A stretch of DNA of 64,000 nucleotides from Pseudomonas sp. GM79. Its GTDB lineage: Bacteria > Pseudomonadota > Gammaproteobacteria > Pseudomonadales > Pseudomonadaceae. Below the pieces are notes generated by a model. It was not told the DNA's origin, ran no database searches, and was given only the letters and a program-made list of their open reading frames with translations. The stretch spans positions 55,005 through 119,004 of the forward strand of contig NZ_AKJE01000004.1 of the NCBI RefSeq assembly GCF_000282495.1, given 5' to 3'. The position numbers and the translations under genes are program-made. Positions 16,976 through 27,683 of the stretch are shown one piece after another (the stretch's first letter is position 1; every line of letters starts with the position of its first letter).

Positions 16976-17692
16976 TTAAGACGGGCGCAAGCCGCGTTCG
17001 AGCCAGAGGCGGCTGGCGAGTGTCACCAGTCCGTCGAGCAGCAAGGCCAGCAGGGCGGTGCACGCCGCGCCGAGCAGCAGTTGCGGCTGATTGTTCAGGG
17101 CGATGCCGGGGAAAATCAGGCTGCCCAGGCTGTTGGCGCCAATCAGGAACGCCAGCGGTGCCGTACCGACGTTGATCGCCAGCGCCACGCGCACACCACC
17201 GATGATGATCGGCACGGCGTTCGGCAGTTCGACCCGCCATAGCACCTGAGTCGGTGTCATGCCGATGCCGACGGCCGCTTCCTTCAGCGAACCCTGGACG
17301 TTTTTCAGGCCTTCATAGGTGTTGCGCACAATCGGCAACAGTGAGGCGAGGAACAAGGCGAAGATCGCAGGACCGCTGCCGATGCCGAGGATACCCAGGG
17401 CGATGGCCAGTACGGCGAGAGGCGGCACGGTGTTGCCGATGTTGAAGATCTGCATGAAGCGTTCGGCGCGTCCAACCATGGTCGGGCGGCTGAGGAAGAT
17501 GCCGGCAGGGATGCCCACAATGAGGGCGGCCAGCATGGAAGCGAGGACGAGAATCAGATGAGCTTGCAGGTAAAACAACAAATCGTCGCGGTACTGTTCG
17601 ATCGTGTTGATGCCAATCCAGTGGACCAGCAGGGCCAGAAGGGCGACGACAACCGCACCTCCTATCAGCCCTTTGCCATAGCGAATAGCCAC
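16976..17692 (-). CDS. Osmoprotectant ABC transporter permease (first)
   Basis: A 238-residue inner-membrane permease, with hydrophobic segments at about residues 10-28, 45-65, 85-115 and 165-235 and the coupling-loop motif EAAVGIGMTPTQVLWRVELP. It starts at GTG 17692 behind AAAGGAG and is the first gene of the operon, so the order is permease, binding protein, permease, ATPase. Confidence 0.87.
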   Translation of the reverse strand: MAIRYGKGLIGGAVVVALLALLVHWIGINTIEQYRDDLLFYLQAHLILVLASMLAALIVGIPAGIFLSRPTMVGRAERFMQIFNIGNTVPPLAVLAIALGILGIGSGPAIFALFLASLLPIVRNTYEGLKNVQGSLKEAAVGIGMTPTQVLWRVELPNAVPIIIGGVRVALAINVGTAPLAFLIGANSLGSLIFPGIALNNQPQLLLGAACTALLALLLDGLVTLASRLWLERGLRPS

Positions 17693-18136
17693 AGGCGGAC
17701 TCCTTTTTCTTTGTCGGCGAACGCAGTCCCGTGTGGCAATGCCATTCCTGGCTGCCGGGAAAACAACGTTCGCGAGAAGCAGCTCTATCAGTGCCGGTAA
17801 ACGGCATGAAATCGAGCCATAAGCGCAGCCTCGTCAGGCCAACTTGCTGATTTTTCAGCCCCTGACGATGGGGCGTAACAGGGGAGTGGACGCCTCCACC
17901 TTTTAAAAGGTTCCATAATTAACAGCATTTAGCCACCGCGTAGGAGCTGCCGAAGGCTGCGATCTTTTGATCTTGATCTTCGGTGGTCTTGAAAAAAACA
18001 AGATCAAAAGATCGCAGCCTTCGGCAGCTCCTACAGGGGATGCGGTGTTCGGGAAGCCTTACGGACGGTGGTCCGTAGATGTCGGTTTGCGCTATACTCG
18101 CCGCCCTTTTTTGAATCACCTGCCAGGCGATTTCCC
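17693..18136. other. 444-base divergent region, ABC transporter and prfC
   Basis: Holds the transporter promoter (not located), a small hairpin GTGGA-CGCC-TCCAC followed by CTTTT at about 17887, the perfect palindrome CCTTTTAAAAGG at about 17900, the type B repeat at 17940, and the prfC leader with a TATACT -10-like hexamer near 18098. Confidence 0.65.
17940..18034. repeat. Palindromic repeat, type B
   Basis: Near-perfect inverted arms (GTAGGAGCTGCCGAAGGC plus TGCGATCTTTTGATC) with a short A-rich centre. It lies between two divergent promoters, so it is not acting as a terminator of either gene. Confidence 0.9.
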
Positions 18137-19720
<1,584 letters not shown>

Positions 19721-19738
19721 GCGCTGAGCCGTAACACC

Positions 19739-19774
19739 AAAGCCCCGATGCGTAAGCCTCGGGGCTTTTTTGTG
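19739..19774 (+). terminator. Intrinsic terminator of prfC
   Basis: AAAGCCCCGA and TCGGGGCTTT form a 10-bp stem with a 10-base loop, followed by a T run. Confidence 0.92.
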
Positions 19775-19789
19775 CCGCCTCGGTCAACT

Positions 19790-19877
19790 GTGGGAGCGGG
19801 CTTGCTCGCGAAAGCGTCGGGTCAGTCGACATCAATGTTGAATGAAAGGGCCCTTTCGCGAGCAAGCCCGCTCCCAC
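19790..19877. repeat. REPIN, type A
   Basis: 88 nt: two inverted 23-nt arms and a 42-base interior. Confidence 0.9.
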
Positions 19878-20056
19878 GTTGGATCATTGTTGTTAGTGGG
19901 TTTGGATATAACCCCTATTCCAAACCAATCTCCCCGCCAACGGCATTTTCTGCTACCCGGTAGCGTCCTCTCTGGAGAACCCGGTCAATCGGAACTAAAT
20001 TTCATTCAGTACCTTTCAGGCATCCATGCGTCACCCAAGAAAGGATGGAATCGGCT

Positions 20057-20272
20057 ATGAGCATTTTTCAACGCATTGTGTTGTTGCTTAAGGTTTTGGT
20101 GATGCTGTCCCTCGGCACGTCGGCGGTGGCGTGGGCAGAGTGTGAGGACCATGAAAAACAGGCCTTGAACGGGCAAGGCGTGCACAGCGAGCAGATGATC
20201 GCTGCGACCGAATCAGGCGATGATGATCCAGACGCCGATGAAGATGAGGAAGAGGAAGACACGCAAACGTAA
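20057..20272 (+). CDS. Small acidic exported protein, unknown function
   Basis: A 71-residue product. An N-terminal hydrophobic segment (about residues 5-27) ends in a likely signal-peptidase site (SAVAWA). The mature part is short and ends in an Asp/Glu-rich tail (DDDPDADEDEEEEDTQT), suggesting cation binding or a highly charged periplasmic peptide. AAGGA lies 13 bases before the ATG at 20057. An in-frame ATG at 20045 sits too close to that site. No family recognised. Confidence 0.6.
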   Translation: MSIFQRIVLLLKVLVMLSLGTSAVAWAECEDHEKQALNGQGVHSEQMIAATESGDDDPDADEDEEEEDTQT

Positions 20273-20286
20273 ATGACGGACCAAAG

Positions 20287-20333
20287 AAAACCCCTCCTGC
20301 CGGACTGATGCGCAGTTTGGCGGAAGGGGTCTG
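20287..20333 (-). terminator. Probable terminator of the dpp operon
   Basis: Arms CCCCTCCTGCC and GGCGGAAGGGG pair with two imperfect positions. On the minus strand the stem is followed by TTTTCTTT, so it best serves the dppF side. Confidence 0.6.
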
Positions 20334-20348
20334 GTCAACTCAGTCCCT

Positions 20349-20436
20349 GTGGGAGCGGGCTTGCTCGCGAAAGCAATCTGTCAGTCAACGGTGATGGTGA
20401 CTGACACGACGCCTTCGCGAGCAGGCCCGCTCCCAC
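20349..20436. repeat. REPIN, type A
   Basis: 88 nt with 42-base interior. The right arm has one change (GCAGGCCCGC). It lies five bases beyond the dppF stop. Confidence 0.9.
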
Positions 20437-20441
20437 GGTTT

Positions 20442-21422
20442 TTACGCCGTGCCGTCGAGGAATTGCTCGGCGTAGTGGCAAGCCACCTGACGGGTGTCGA
20501 CCAGGCGCAGGAGCGGTTCTTCTGTGGTGCAGCGCTCGGTCGCGTACGGGCAGCGCTTGTGGAAGGCGCAGCCGGACGGCGGGTTCAGCGGGTTTGGCAG
20601 TTCGCCGACGATCTTGATTTTCGGCTTGGTCGGGTCCGGGTGGATGGTCGGAGTGGCCGACAACAGCGCCTGGGTGTAGGGGTGCAGAGGGCGAGTGTAG
20701 ATGTCCTCTTTCGGGCCCATTTCCACCGGACGGCCGAGGTACATCACCATCACGTGATCGGCGACGTGGCGCACCACCGCCAGGTTGTGGGAGATGAACA
20801 CGTAGGCGGTGTTGAACTCTTGCTGTAAATCCATGAACAGGTTCAGTACCTGCGCCTGAATCGATACGTCCAGCGCCGAGGTCGGTTCGTCCGCCACCAG
20901 CACTTTGGGTTGCAGCATCATCGCGCGGGCCAGGGCAATCCGCTGGCGCTGACCGCCGGAGAACATGTGCGGGTAGCGCTGGTAATGCTCAGGCCGCAAG
21001 CCCACCTGTTTCATCATCGCCTGGACTTTCTCGCGACGTTCCGAGGCGCTCAGGTTGGTGTTGATCAGCAGCGGTTCGGCGAGCTGATCACCGACTTTCT
21101 GTCGTGGGTTCAGCGACGCGTACGGGCTCTGGAACACCATCTGCACGTCTTTGCGCAGCTGCTTGCGCTGAGCCTTGTCGGCACCAGCGACTTCCTGCCC
21201 GGCGATTTTCAAGGAACCGGAGGACGGTTCTTCGATCAGCGTCAGGGCCCGGGCCAAGGTGGATTTGCCACAACCCGATTCGCCCACAACGGCGAGGGTC
21301 TTGCCGGCTTCCAGTTCGAACGACACACCGTTGAGGGCGCGCACGGTCGCATGACCCTTGAACAGGCCTCGGGACACTTCGTAGTGACGGGTCAGGTTGC
21401 GGGCGGTAAGTACGACGGCCAT
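20442..21422 (-). CDS. dppF: Dipeptide ABC transporter ATPase DppF
   Basis: A 326-residue Opp/Dpp-family ATPase with Walker A GESGCGKST, signature FSGGQRQRIALARA, Walker B VLVADEPTSALD and the C-terminal oligopeptide-transporter domain with Cys motif (GCAFHKRCPYA...C), which often holds an Fe-S cluster. It energises dipeptide import with DppD. Its ATG overlaps the dppD stop (TAATG). It is the last gene of the operon. Confidence 0.94.
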   Translation of the reverse strand: MAVVLTARNLTRHYEVSRGLFKGHATVRALNGVSFELEAGKTLAVVGESGCGKSTLARALTLIEEPSSGSLKIAGQEVAGADKAQRKQLRKDVQMVFQSPYASLNPRQKVGDQLAEPLLINTNLSASERREKVQAMMKQVGLRPEHYQRYPHMFSGGQRQRIALARAMMLQPKVLVADEPTSALDVSIQAQVLNLFMDLQQEFNTAYVFISHNLAVVRHVADHVMVMYLGRPVEMGPKEDIYTRPLHPYTQALLSATPTIHPDPTKPKIKIVGELPNPLNPPSGCAFHKRCPYATERCTTEEPLLRLVDTRQVACHYAEQFLDGTA

Positions 21423-22390
21423 TACGCCACCTCCTGATTCAGCGGGTAGAAGCAGCGGGCGAGGCTGTTGCTTTTCGGGTCAAGGGCCGGACGCTGAGTG
21501 CGGCAGTTGTCCTGCACGTATGGGCAGCGCGGCGACAACAGGCAGCCTTGCGGGCGGTCGTAACGACCGGGAACGATGCCCGGCAATGTCGACAGGCGCG
21601 CGGCGCCCAGGCTGTGTTCCGGAATGGCCTTGAGCAGTGCTTCGCTGTACGGGTGCGCCGGGATGTCGAACAGTTGTGGCACCTGACCGACTTCAACCGC
21701 TTGGCCGGCGTACATCACGCACACGCGCTGGGCGGTTTCGGCCACGACCGCGAGGTCGTGGGTGATCAGCACCAGGCCCATGTTCTGCTCTTTTTGCAAG
21801 GCCAGCAGCAGGTCCATGATCTGCGCCTGAATCGTTACGTCCAGCGCGGTGGTCGGTTCGTCGGCGATCAGCAGTTTCGGTTCGCCGGCAATCGCCATGG
21901 CGATTGCTACACGCTGGCTCATGCCGCCGGAGAGTTGATGCGGATAGGCGTCCATACGGCTAGCGGCGCCCGGGATTTCCACTTTTTCCAGCAGTTCGAT
22001 GGCACGCTTGCGGGCGTCCTTGCGGGACATTTTCAGGTGCAGGCGCAGCACTTCTTCGATCTGGAAACCGACGGTGTAGCTCGGGTTCAGCGCGGTCATC
22101 GGGTCCTGGAAGACCATGGCCAGGTCTTTGCCGACGATTTGCCGACGCTGACGGTTGCTGAGCTTGAGCATGTTCTTGCCGTCGAAATTCAGGGCATCGG
22201 CGGTGACGATCCCCGGATGCTCGATCAGGCCCATCAGCGCCATCATGGTCACGGACTTGCCGGAACCCGATTCGCCAACGATGGCCAGCACTTCGCCTTT
22301 GTCCACGGTAATGTCGAGACCGTCGACCACCGGAACGGCGTTGGCGTCGCCGAAGCGAACGTTGAGATTCTTGATTTCTAACAGTGACAT
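21422..22390 (-). CDS. dppD: Dipeptide ABC transporter ATPase DppD
   Basis: A 322-residue partner ATPase of DppF with [22 protein letters not shown] and [12 protein letters not shown], plus the C-terminal cysteines ([15 protein letters not shown]). It lies ten bases after dppC and is coupled to dppF. Confidence 0.94.
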   Translation of the reverse strand: MSLLEIKNLNVRFGDANAVPVVDGLDITVDKGEVLAIVGESGSGKSVTMMALMGLIEHPGIVTADALNFDGKNMLKLSNRQRRQIVGKDLAMVFQDPMTALNPSYTVGFQIEEVLRLHLKMSRKDARKRAIELLEKVEIPGAASRMDAYPHQLSGGMSQRVAIAMAIAGEPKLLIADEPTTALDVTIQAQIMDLLLALQKEQNMGLVLITHDLAVVAETAQRVCVMYAGQAVEVGQVPQLFDIPAHPYSEALLKAIPEHSLGAARLSTLPGIVPGRYDRPQGCLLSPRCPYVQDNCRTQRPALDPKSNSLARCFYPLNQEVA

Positions 22391-22400
22391 TTGAATCTCC

Positions 22401-23312
22401 TCAGGCGGCGTTCTTGAGTTTCGGGTCTAGCGCATCGCGCAGGCCGTCGCCCATCAAGTTGATTGCCAGCACGCTGAGCAAAATGGTCAAACCAGGCAAG
22501 CTCACCACCCACCAGGCACGTTCGATGTAGTCACGAGCCGAAGCCAGCATGGTACCCCACTCAGGCGTTGGCGGTTGTACGCCAAGGCCGAGGAAGCCCA
22601 GTGCCGCGGCATCGAGAATTGCCGAAGAAAAACTCAAGGTGGCCTGCACGATCAGTGGCGCCATGCAGTTGGGCAGCACGGTGACGAACATCAGGCGTGG
22701 CAGGCCGGCACCGGCCAGGCGCGCGGCGGTCACGTAGTCGCGGTTCAATTCGCCCATCACCGCGGCGCGGGTCAGACGAACATAGGACGGCAACGAAACC
22801 ACGGCGATGGCAATAATGGTGTTGATCAAGCCAGGGCCGAGGATGGCGACAATCGCCACGGCCAGCAGCAGGGACGGCAGGGCCAGCATGATGTCCATCA
22901 GACGCATGATGGTCGGGCCGAGCACGCGCGGGAAGAACCCGGCGAACAGACCCAATAGGATGCCCGGAATCAGCGACATCACCACCGACGACAAGCCGAT
23001 CAGCAAGGACAGGCGCGAACCGTTGATCAGCCGCGACAGCAGGTCGCGACCCAGTTCATCGGTGCCGAGCAGGAACTGGATTTGCCCGCCTTCCAGCCAG
23101 GACGGCGGGGTCAGCAGGAAGTCGCGGTATTGCTCGCTTGGGTCATGCGGTGCAACCCATGGCGCGAAGATCGCGCAGAAAATCACCAGCAGCATGAACA
23201 TCAGGCCAGCGACGGCGCCTTTGTTCCTGGAGAACGCGTGCCAGAATTCTTTATACGGGGACGGATACAGCAGGCTTTGATCGACTGCTACCGGTGTAGT
23301 GAGAGTGGTCAT
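22401..23312 (-). CDS. dppC: Dipeptide ABC transporter permease DppC
   Basis: A 303-residue inner-membrane permease. It has the N-terminal cytoplasmic segment and first membrane helix typical of DppC/OppC, and the coupling-loop region ([21 protein letters not shown]). The frame opens at 23354, but the ATG at 23312 lies ten bases after the dppB stop and gives the usual N-terminus. Confidence 0.93.
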   Translation of the reverse strand: MTTLTTPVAVDQSLLYPSPYKEFWHAFSRNKGAVAGLMFMLLVIFCAIFAPWVAPHDPSEQYRDFLLTPPSWLEGGQIQFLLGTDELGRDLLSRLINGSRLSLLIGLSSVVMSLIPGILLGLFAGFFPRVLGPTIMRLMDIMLALPSLLLAVAIVAILGPGLINTIIAIAVVSLPSYVRLTRAAVMGELNRDYVTAARLAGAGLPRLMFVTVLPNCMAPLIVQATLSFSSAILDAAALGFLGLGVQPPTPEWGTMLASARDYIERAWWVVSLPGLTILLSVLAINLMGDGLRDALDPKLKNAA

Positions 23313-23322
23313 GGTCTTGATC

Positions 23323-24333
23323 TCAGCGCTGATGACGGATGCGTGGGTTGGCAAAGCCGTAGAGGATGTCCACCACGAAGTTGACCAGGATCACCAGGCA
23401 GGCGATTAACAGGATGCCGTTCTGCACCACGGGATAGTCCCGTGCGCCAATGGCTTCGATCAGCCATTTGCCGATGCCGGGCCAGGAGAAAATGGTTTCG
23501 GTCAGGACCGCACCGGCCAGCAGCGTGCCGACTTGCAGGCCGACCACGGTCAGTACCGGAATCAGTGCGTTACGCAGGCCGTGAACGAACACCACGCGCG
23601 ATGGCGACAGGCCTTTGGCGCGGGCGGTACGGATGTAGTCTTCACGCAGCACTTCGAGCATCGAGGAACGGGTCATCCGCGCGATCACCGCCAGCGGGAT
23701 GGTGCCGAGCACGATGGCCGGCAGGATCAGGTGATGCAGGGCATCGAAGAACGCCCCGACGTCGTCGGCCAGCAGCGTATCGATCAGCATGAAGCCGGTG
23801 CGCGGCTCGATGTCGTAGAGCAGGTCGATCCGCCCGGACACCGGGGTCCAGCCCAGGCTCACCGAGAAGAACATGATCAGGATCAGGCCCCACCAGAAGA
23901 TCGGCATCGAGTATCCCGTCAGGGAGATGCCCATCACCCCGTGGTCGAACAGGGATCCTCGCTTGAGTGCCGCGATCACCCCGGCCAGAAGGCCCAGGAT
24001 GCCGGCGAATAACAGGGCGGCCATGGACAGTTCCAGGGTCGCGGGGAATAGAGAGCTGAACTCGGTCCAGACGCTTTCACGGGTACGCAGGGATTCGCCG
24101 AGATCGCCGTGGGCCAACTTGCCGATGTAATCCAGGTATTGGGCATACAGGGGTTTGTTCAGACCTAGGCGTTCCATTGCCTGAGCATGCATTTCGGGGT
24201 CGACCCGACGTTCGCCCATCATTACTTCCACGGGGTCGCCTGGAATCATGCGAATCAACGCGAAAGTCAGCAAGGTGATGCCGAAGAACGTGGGGATCAA
24301 TAACCCCAATCGGCGGGCAATAAAACTAAACAT
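23323..24333 (-). CDS. dppB: Dipeptide ABC transporter permease DppB
   Basis: A 336-residue inner-membrane permease beginning MFSFIARRLGLLIPTFFG, with IRMIPGDPVEVMMGER and the coupling loop (RTARAKGLSPSRVVFVHGLR) typical of DppB. It forms the dipeptide channel with DppC. Confidence 0.94.
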   Translation of the reverse strand: MFSFIARRLGLLIPTFFGITLLTFALIRMIPGDPVEVMMGERRVDPEMHAQAMERLGLNKPLYAQYLDYIGKLAHGDLGESLRTRESVWTEFSSLFPATLELSMAALLFAGILGLLAGVIAALKRGSLFDHGVMGISLTGYSMPIFWWGLILIMFFSVSLGWTPVSGRIDLLYDIEPRTGFMLIDTLLADDVGAFFDALHHLILPAIVLGTIPLAVIARMTRSSMLEVLREDYIRTARAKGLSPSRVVFVHGLRNALIPVLTVVGLQVGTLLAGAVLTETIFSWPGIGKWLIEAIGARDYPVVQNGILLIACLVILVNFVVDILYGFANPRIRHQR

Positions 24334-24365
24334 CTTGTGTGGTACCTCATCAGCCGGTTAGGCGT

Positions 24366-24397
24366 GCCCGGCAGCGCTGGGGTCAGCGATGCCGGGC
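24366..24397 (-). other. Intercistronic hairpin between dppA and dppB
   Basis: GCCCGGCA-x-CGCTG pairs with CAGCG-x-TGCCGGGC (13 bp, one mismatch) around a 4-base loop. No T run follows, so it is not a standard terminator. Such stems behind binding-protein genes usually protect the upstream mRNA, making the binding protein more abundant than the permease. Confidence 0.7.
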
Positions 24398-24406
24398 GTT
24401 TCTTAT

Positions 24407-26002
24407 CTACTTCACCTGGGTGGTGGCGAAGTTATTAGTGGTGAGGGGGCTAATGTGATAGCCCTCTACGTTGGTGCGCATTGCAGTGAACATACGGGTG
24501 TGCGCCATGCTGATCCACGGCTGGTCCTGATTGAAAATGGCCTGGGCCTGTTCGTAGAGCGCCGTGCGTTCGTCCGGGTTCACTTTAGCCCGTGCTTCGT
24601 CGATCAGCGCCTGGAACTTTTCATTGCACCAACGAGCGTAGTTTTCGCCGTTCTTGGCCGCTTCGCAACTGAGCATCGGCGTCAGGAAATTATCCGGATC
24701 ACCGTTATCGCCAGCCCAGCCGGCGGACACCATGTCGTGCTCGCCGTTTTTCGCGCGCTTGAGCATTTCGCCCCATTCCATGACCCGAATATCGACCTTG
24801 ATCCCGACTTTGGCCAGGTCGGCCTGCATCATCTGCGCGCCGAGCATCGGGTTCGGGTTGGTCGGGCCGCCGCCGTTACGGGTGAACAGGGTAAACGTGG
24901 TGCCTTCCGGTACGCCGGCTTCTTTGAGCAAGGCGCGAGCCTTGTCCAGATCACGCGGCGGGTTGGTCAGTGTGTGGTTGTAGCCCAGCAGGGTGTCCGG
25001 GTACGGGTTGACCGCCACGGTCGCATTGCCCTTGCCGAACAACGCGTTGACGTACGCCGCCTTGTCGAAGGCGATGTCGATGGCTTTACGCACGCGCACA
25101 TCGCTGATGTACGGGCGGGCGGTGTTCATGGCGACATAGGACACGGTCATCGCGTTCAGCTCATCAACCTTCAGGTTGGTGTCTTTCTTGATGCTCGGGA
25201 TGTCATCCGGTTTCGGGTACAGCGCGATCTGGCACTCGTTGGCCTTGAGCTTTTGCAGGCGCACGTTGTTGTCGGTGGCAATCGCCAGGACCAGCGCTTC
25301 AGCCGGTGGCTTGCCACGGAAGTAGTCCGGGTTGGCCTTGAAGCGGACTTGAGCGTCCTTGGCGTAACGCTGGAAGACGAACGGGCCGGTGCCGATCGGC
25401 TTGTTGTTCAGGTCGCCGGCCTTATTGGCCTTGAGCAACTGATCGGCGTACTCGGCGGAGTAAATCGAGGAGAAGGCCATGGCGATGTCGGCCAGGAACG
25501 GCGCTTCACGGCGGGTCAGGGTGAATTTGACCGTGTTGTCGTCGACTTTCTCGACGCTTTTGAGCAGCTCTTTGAAGCCCATGCTTTCAAAGTACGGGAA
25601 GCCCACGCTCGACAGTTTGTGCCATGGGTGTTTCGGGTCCAGTTGACGCTGGAAGCTCCAGACCACGTCGTCGGCATTCATGTCGCGGGTCGGCTTGAAG
25701 TAATCGGTGGTGTGAAACTTGACGCCTTTGCGCAGGTGGAACGTGTAGGTCAGACCGTCGTCGCTGATGTCCCACGACTCGGCCAGTGCCGGGATCACTT
25801 CAGTGGTGCCGGGCTTGAAGTCCGCCAGACGATTGAAGATGGTTTCGGCCACCGCATCGGCTGTGACTGCAGTCGTGTACTGGACCATATCGAAGCCTTC
25901 CGGGCTGGCTTCGGTACAGACCACCAAGGGTTTGGCCGAGGCGCCGACGGCGACACTCAGCAACGCGGCAGCGATGGCCGCTCGTAGGGGAAGCATTTTC
26001 AT
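24407..26002 (-). CDS. dppA: Dipeptide-binding periplasmic protein DppA (permease-proximal copy)
   Basis: A 531-residue family-5 solute-binding protein with signal peptide (about residues 1-23, ending VGASA). The mature start PLVVCTEASPEGFD and the internal SGCYTF-like region (DGLTYTFHLRKGVKFHTTDY) are characteristic of dipeptide binders. AGAGGG precedes the ATG. It is the most diverged of four such proteins here and the one next to dppBCDF, in the position of P. aeruginosa dppA4. Confidence 0.92.
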   Translation of the reverse strand: MKMLPLRAAIAAALLSVAVGASAKPLVVCTEASPEGFDMVQYTTAVTADAVAETIFNRLADFKPGTTEVIPALAESWDISDDGLTYTFHLRKGVKFHTTDYFKPTRDMNADDVVWSFQRQLDPKHPWHKLSSVGFPYFESMGFKELLKSVEKVDDNTVKFTLTRREAPFLADIAMAFSSIYSAEYADQLLKANKAGDLNNKPIGTGPFVFQRYAKDAQVRFKANPDYFRGKPPAEALVLAIATDNNVRLQKLKANECQIALYPKPDDIPSIKKDTNLKVDELNAMTVSYVAMNTARPYISDVRVRKAIDIAFDKAAYVNALFGKGNATVAVNPYPDTLLGYNHTLTNPPRDLDKARALLKEAGVPEGTTFTLFTRNGGGPTNPNPMLGAQMMQADLAKVGIKVDIRVMEWGEMLKRAKNGEHDMVSAGWAGDNGDPDNFLTPMLSCEAAKNGENYARWCNEKFQALIDEARAKVNPDERTALYEQAQAIFNQDQPWISMAHTRMFTAMRTNVEGYHISPLTTNNFATTQVK

Positions 26003-26041
26003 CTAGAGCCCTCTGCAATCGGTTGAACAGAAAAACCAGAC

Positions 26042-26064
26042 GGCCGACTCATCATGAGTCAGCC
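26042..26064 (-). terminator. Terminator-like hairpin between opdP and dppA
   Basis: GGCTGACTCA / TGAGTCGGCC around a three-base loop on the minus strand, followed a few bases later by GGTTTTTC. It is probably a partial terminator or 3'-end stabiliser of opdP mRNA. Confidence 0.55.
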
Positions 26065-26077
26065 GCCGGCATGGGTT

Positions 26078-27511
26078 TTACAAAATGTTGAACGGGATGG
26101 TGGTCACGAGACGGAACTCGTTGATGCTGCCATCCACCTGGTTTTCGCTGGCGCGATGAGCGGTGTAGGTCGCGCGGATAGCGGTGGCCTTGAGTGGGCC
26201 GCTCTGCACGGCGTACGAAGCACCGATGCCGTATTCATAGTGGTGTTCGCCATCCTGGTTCTGGATACCGTCGTAACCCTTGTCCGTCACGCCGCCGTTG
26301 CCGGTGTAGTGAGTGCCGTCGATGCCCCAGCCGCGAGCCTGATAGATGTTGAACTTCAGGCCAGGTACGCCGTATTCAGCCATGTTCAGACCGTAGGCAA
26401 TCTGGAAGGACTTCTCGTTCGGGCCGTTGAAGTCCGACAGCAGGGAGTTGGCCAGGTAGATGCCGTTGGTTTCGTGCAGGTAGTCGAAGTACTCGTTACC
26501 GTTAATTTCCTGGTAAGAGAAGGTCAGGCTGTGAGCCTGGTGGGTCAGGCCGAACGACAGGGAGTAGGTGTCGTTATCGATCTTGCCGATAAGGGCTTTA
26601 CCTTCTTCCTGGGTTTTGTAGTAGTTCAGGCCGGTGGTCAGGCTCAGGATCGAGCTGTCGCCCAGCACATGAGTGGCGCCGAAGTAGTACTGGTTCCACA
26701 GGTCTTCAGCCTGGGTGCCCCACAGACTGGTGGTCAGGCTGGCAAATGGCGTGTAAGTGATACCGGCCGTGTGGACGTGATCGGTTTCAACGATGCCGTT
26801 GGCGTATTCGGTGCGGAACTTGCGCTGGCTTTGTTCGGTTCGTGGAGAGTTGCGATCGAACGTGCCGACGTCGAAGCTCAGGTTTTCCAACTCTTCGCTG
26901 TGCAGGCTCACACCCTGGAAGCTCGAAGGCAACGCACGGTTACCGATGACATCGACCATCGGGCTGCTGAAGTTCTGGCGGCCGGCAGTGAGGGTGGTGT
27001 TGGACACGCGGGCCTTGACGTTGGCCAGGCCCAGCTTGCTCCACTGGCCGACGGCGTCGCCACCTTCCTCGGTCAGTGTGCGGTTGTTGCCCGCGCCAGA
27101 ACGGGTACCCGGTGCGCCACCATTATTGGACGCCAGATCCTTGCGATCACGATCCAGAGCAATAGCGTTGTAGGCCGCCACTTCGGTGCTGAAACCTACG
27201 GTGCCTTCGGTGAAACCGGAGTTGTACTTGAGGATAGTGCCCTGAACCCAGTTGATACGACGGTCAGTCGGGGTCGACACACCGTTTTTCTTGTAGCTGA
27301 ACGTGGCGCCGCGCTTCAGTTGCTCATTGGCGTACCAGTTACGCGTGCTGCCAGTGATCGATTGGCCTTCGACAAAGCCTGTGGCTTCACTCTGGGCACT
27401 TTTCTCTTTAACGGTAACCGGCGTGAACGCCTGGCTTTGGGATTCTGCGTACGCCGTGGCGGTCACGCTGCTGATGGCCAAGGCCAATAACGCGGTGCTG
27501 CTCAGTTTCAT
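26078..27511 (-). CDS. opdP: OprD-family outer-membrane porin, probable dipeptide porin OpdP
   Basis: A 477-residue porin with signal peptide (MKLSSTALLALAISSVTATAYA) and an OprD-type 18-strand barrel. Features include the N-terminal RNWYANEQLKRGATF, TLTAGRQNFSSPMVD, and the C-terminal ASENQVDGSINEFRLVTTIP. AAGGAG precedes the ATG. Placement among dpp genes matches opdP of P. aeruginosa, which admits Gly-Glu-type dipeptides and carbapenems. Confidence 0.87.
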   Translation of the reverse strand: MKLSSTALLALAISSVTATAYAESQSQAFTPVTVKEKSAQSEATGFVEGQSITGSTRNWYANEQLKRGATFSYKKNGVSTPTDRRINWVQGTILKYNSGFTEGTVGFSTEVAAYNAIALDRDRKDLASNNGGAPGTRSGAGNNRTLTEEGGDAVGQWSKLGLANVKARVSNTTLTAGRQNFSSPMVDVIGNRALPSSFQGVSLHSEELENLSFDVGTFDRNSPRTEQSQRKFRTEYANGIVETDHVHTAGITYTPFASLTTSLWGTQAEDLWNQYYFGATHVLGDSSILSLTTGLNYYKTQEEGKALIGKIDNDTYSLSFGLTHQAHSLTFSYQEINGNEYFDYLHETNGIYLANSLLSDFNGPNEKSFQIAYGLNMAEYGVPGLKFNIYQARGWGIDGTHYTGNGGVTDKGYDGIQNQDGEHHYEYGIGASYAVQSGPLKATAIRATYTAHRASENQVDGSINEFRLVTTIPFNIL

Positions 27512-27636
27512 GGGTGAAGCTCCTTACTTTCTTTTTTTTTAATGCCGGTCTTTTTCGGTGATCCGGCTATTTGGTTTAGAACTCATGCAGGCATCGCAAA
27601 CGTTTGCTATAGGCCGGATTGGCGAATTACGGCAAT

Positions 27637-27670
27637 ACGCTGGCGTGAGGGCGTAATCCGCCCCCAGCGT
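27637..27670 (-). other. Hairpin between the 27684 gene and opdP
   Basis: ACGCTGG / CCAGCGT with an inner GGGCG / CGCCC stem. No T run follows. Possibly a 3'-end stabiliser of the upstream binding-protein mRNA. Confidence 0.45.
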
Positions 27671-27683
27671 TCTGGCTAATCGG

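Larger units (their letters stand above)
19721..20056. other. 336-base intergenic region after prfC
   Basis: Holds the prfC terminator, a type A REPIN and, at 19899-19926, a hairpin with perfect 8-bp arms (GGTTTGGA / TCCAAACC) in the leader of the next small gene. No promoter could be assigned with confidence. Confidence 0.65.

Noticed and set aside
16956..17240. 95-codon extension of the osmoprotectant-binding protein
   Set aside because: It overlaps the upstream permease in another frame and reads as Arg/Gly/Ala-rich noise. The signal peptide begins at 16955 with a proper Shine-Dalgarno.
17940..18034. Type B palindromes as intrinsic terminators
   Set aside because: Arms are over 30 bases with no T run after the stem, and this copy lies between two divergent genes where neither needs a terminator. 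They are repeat elements.
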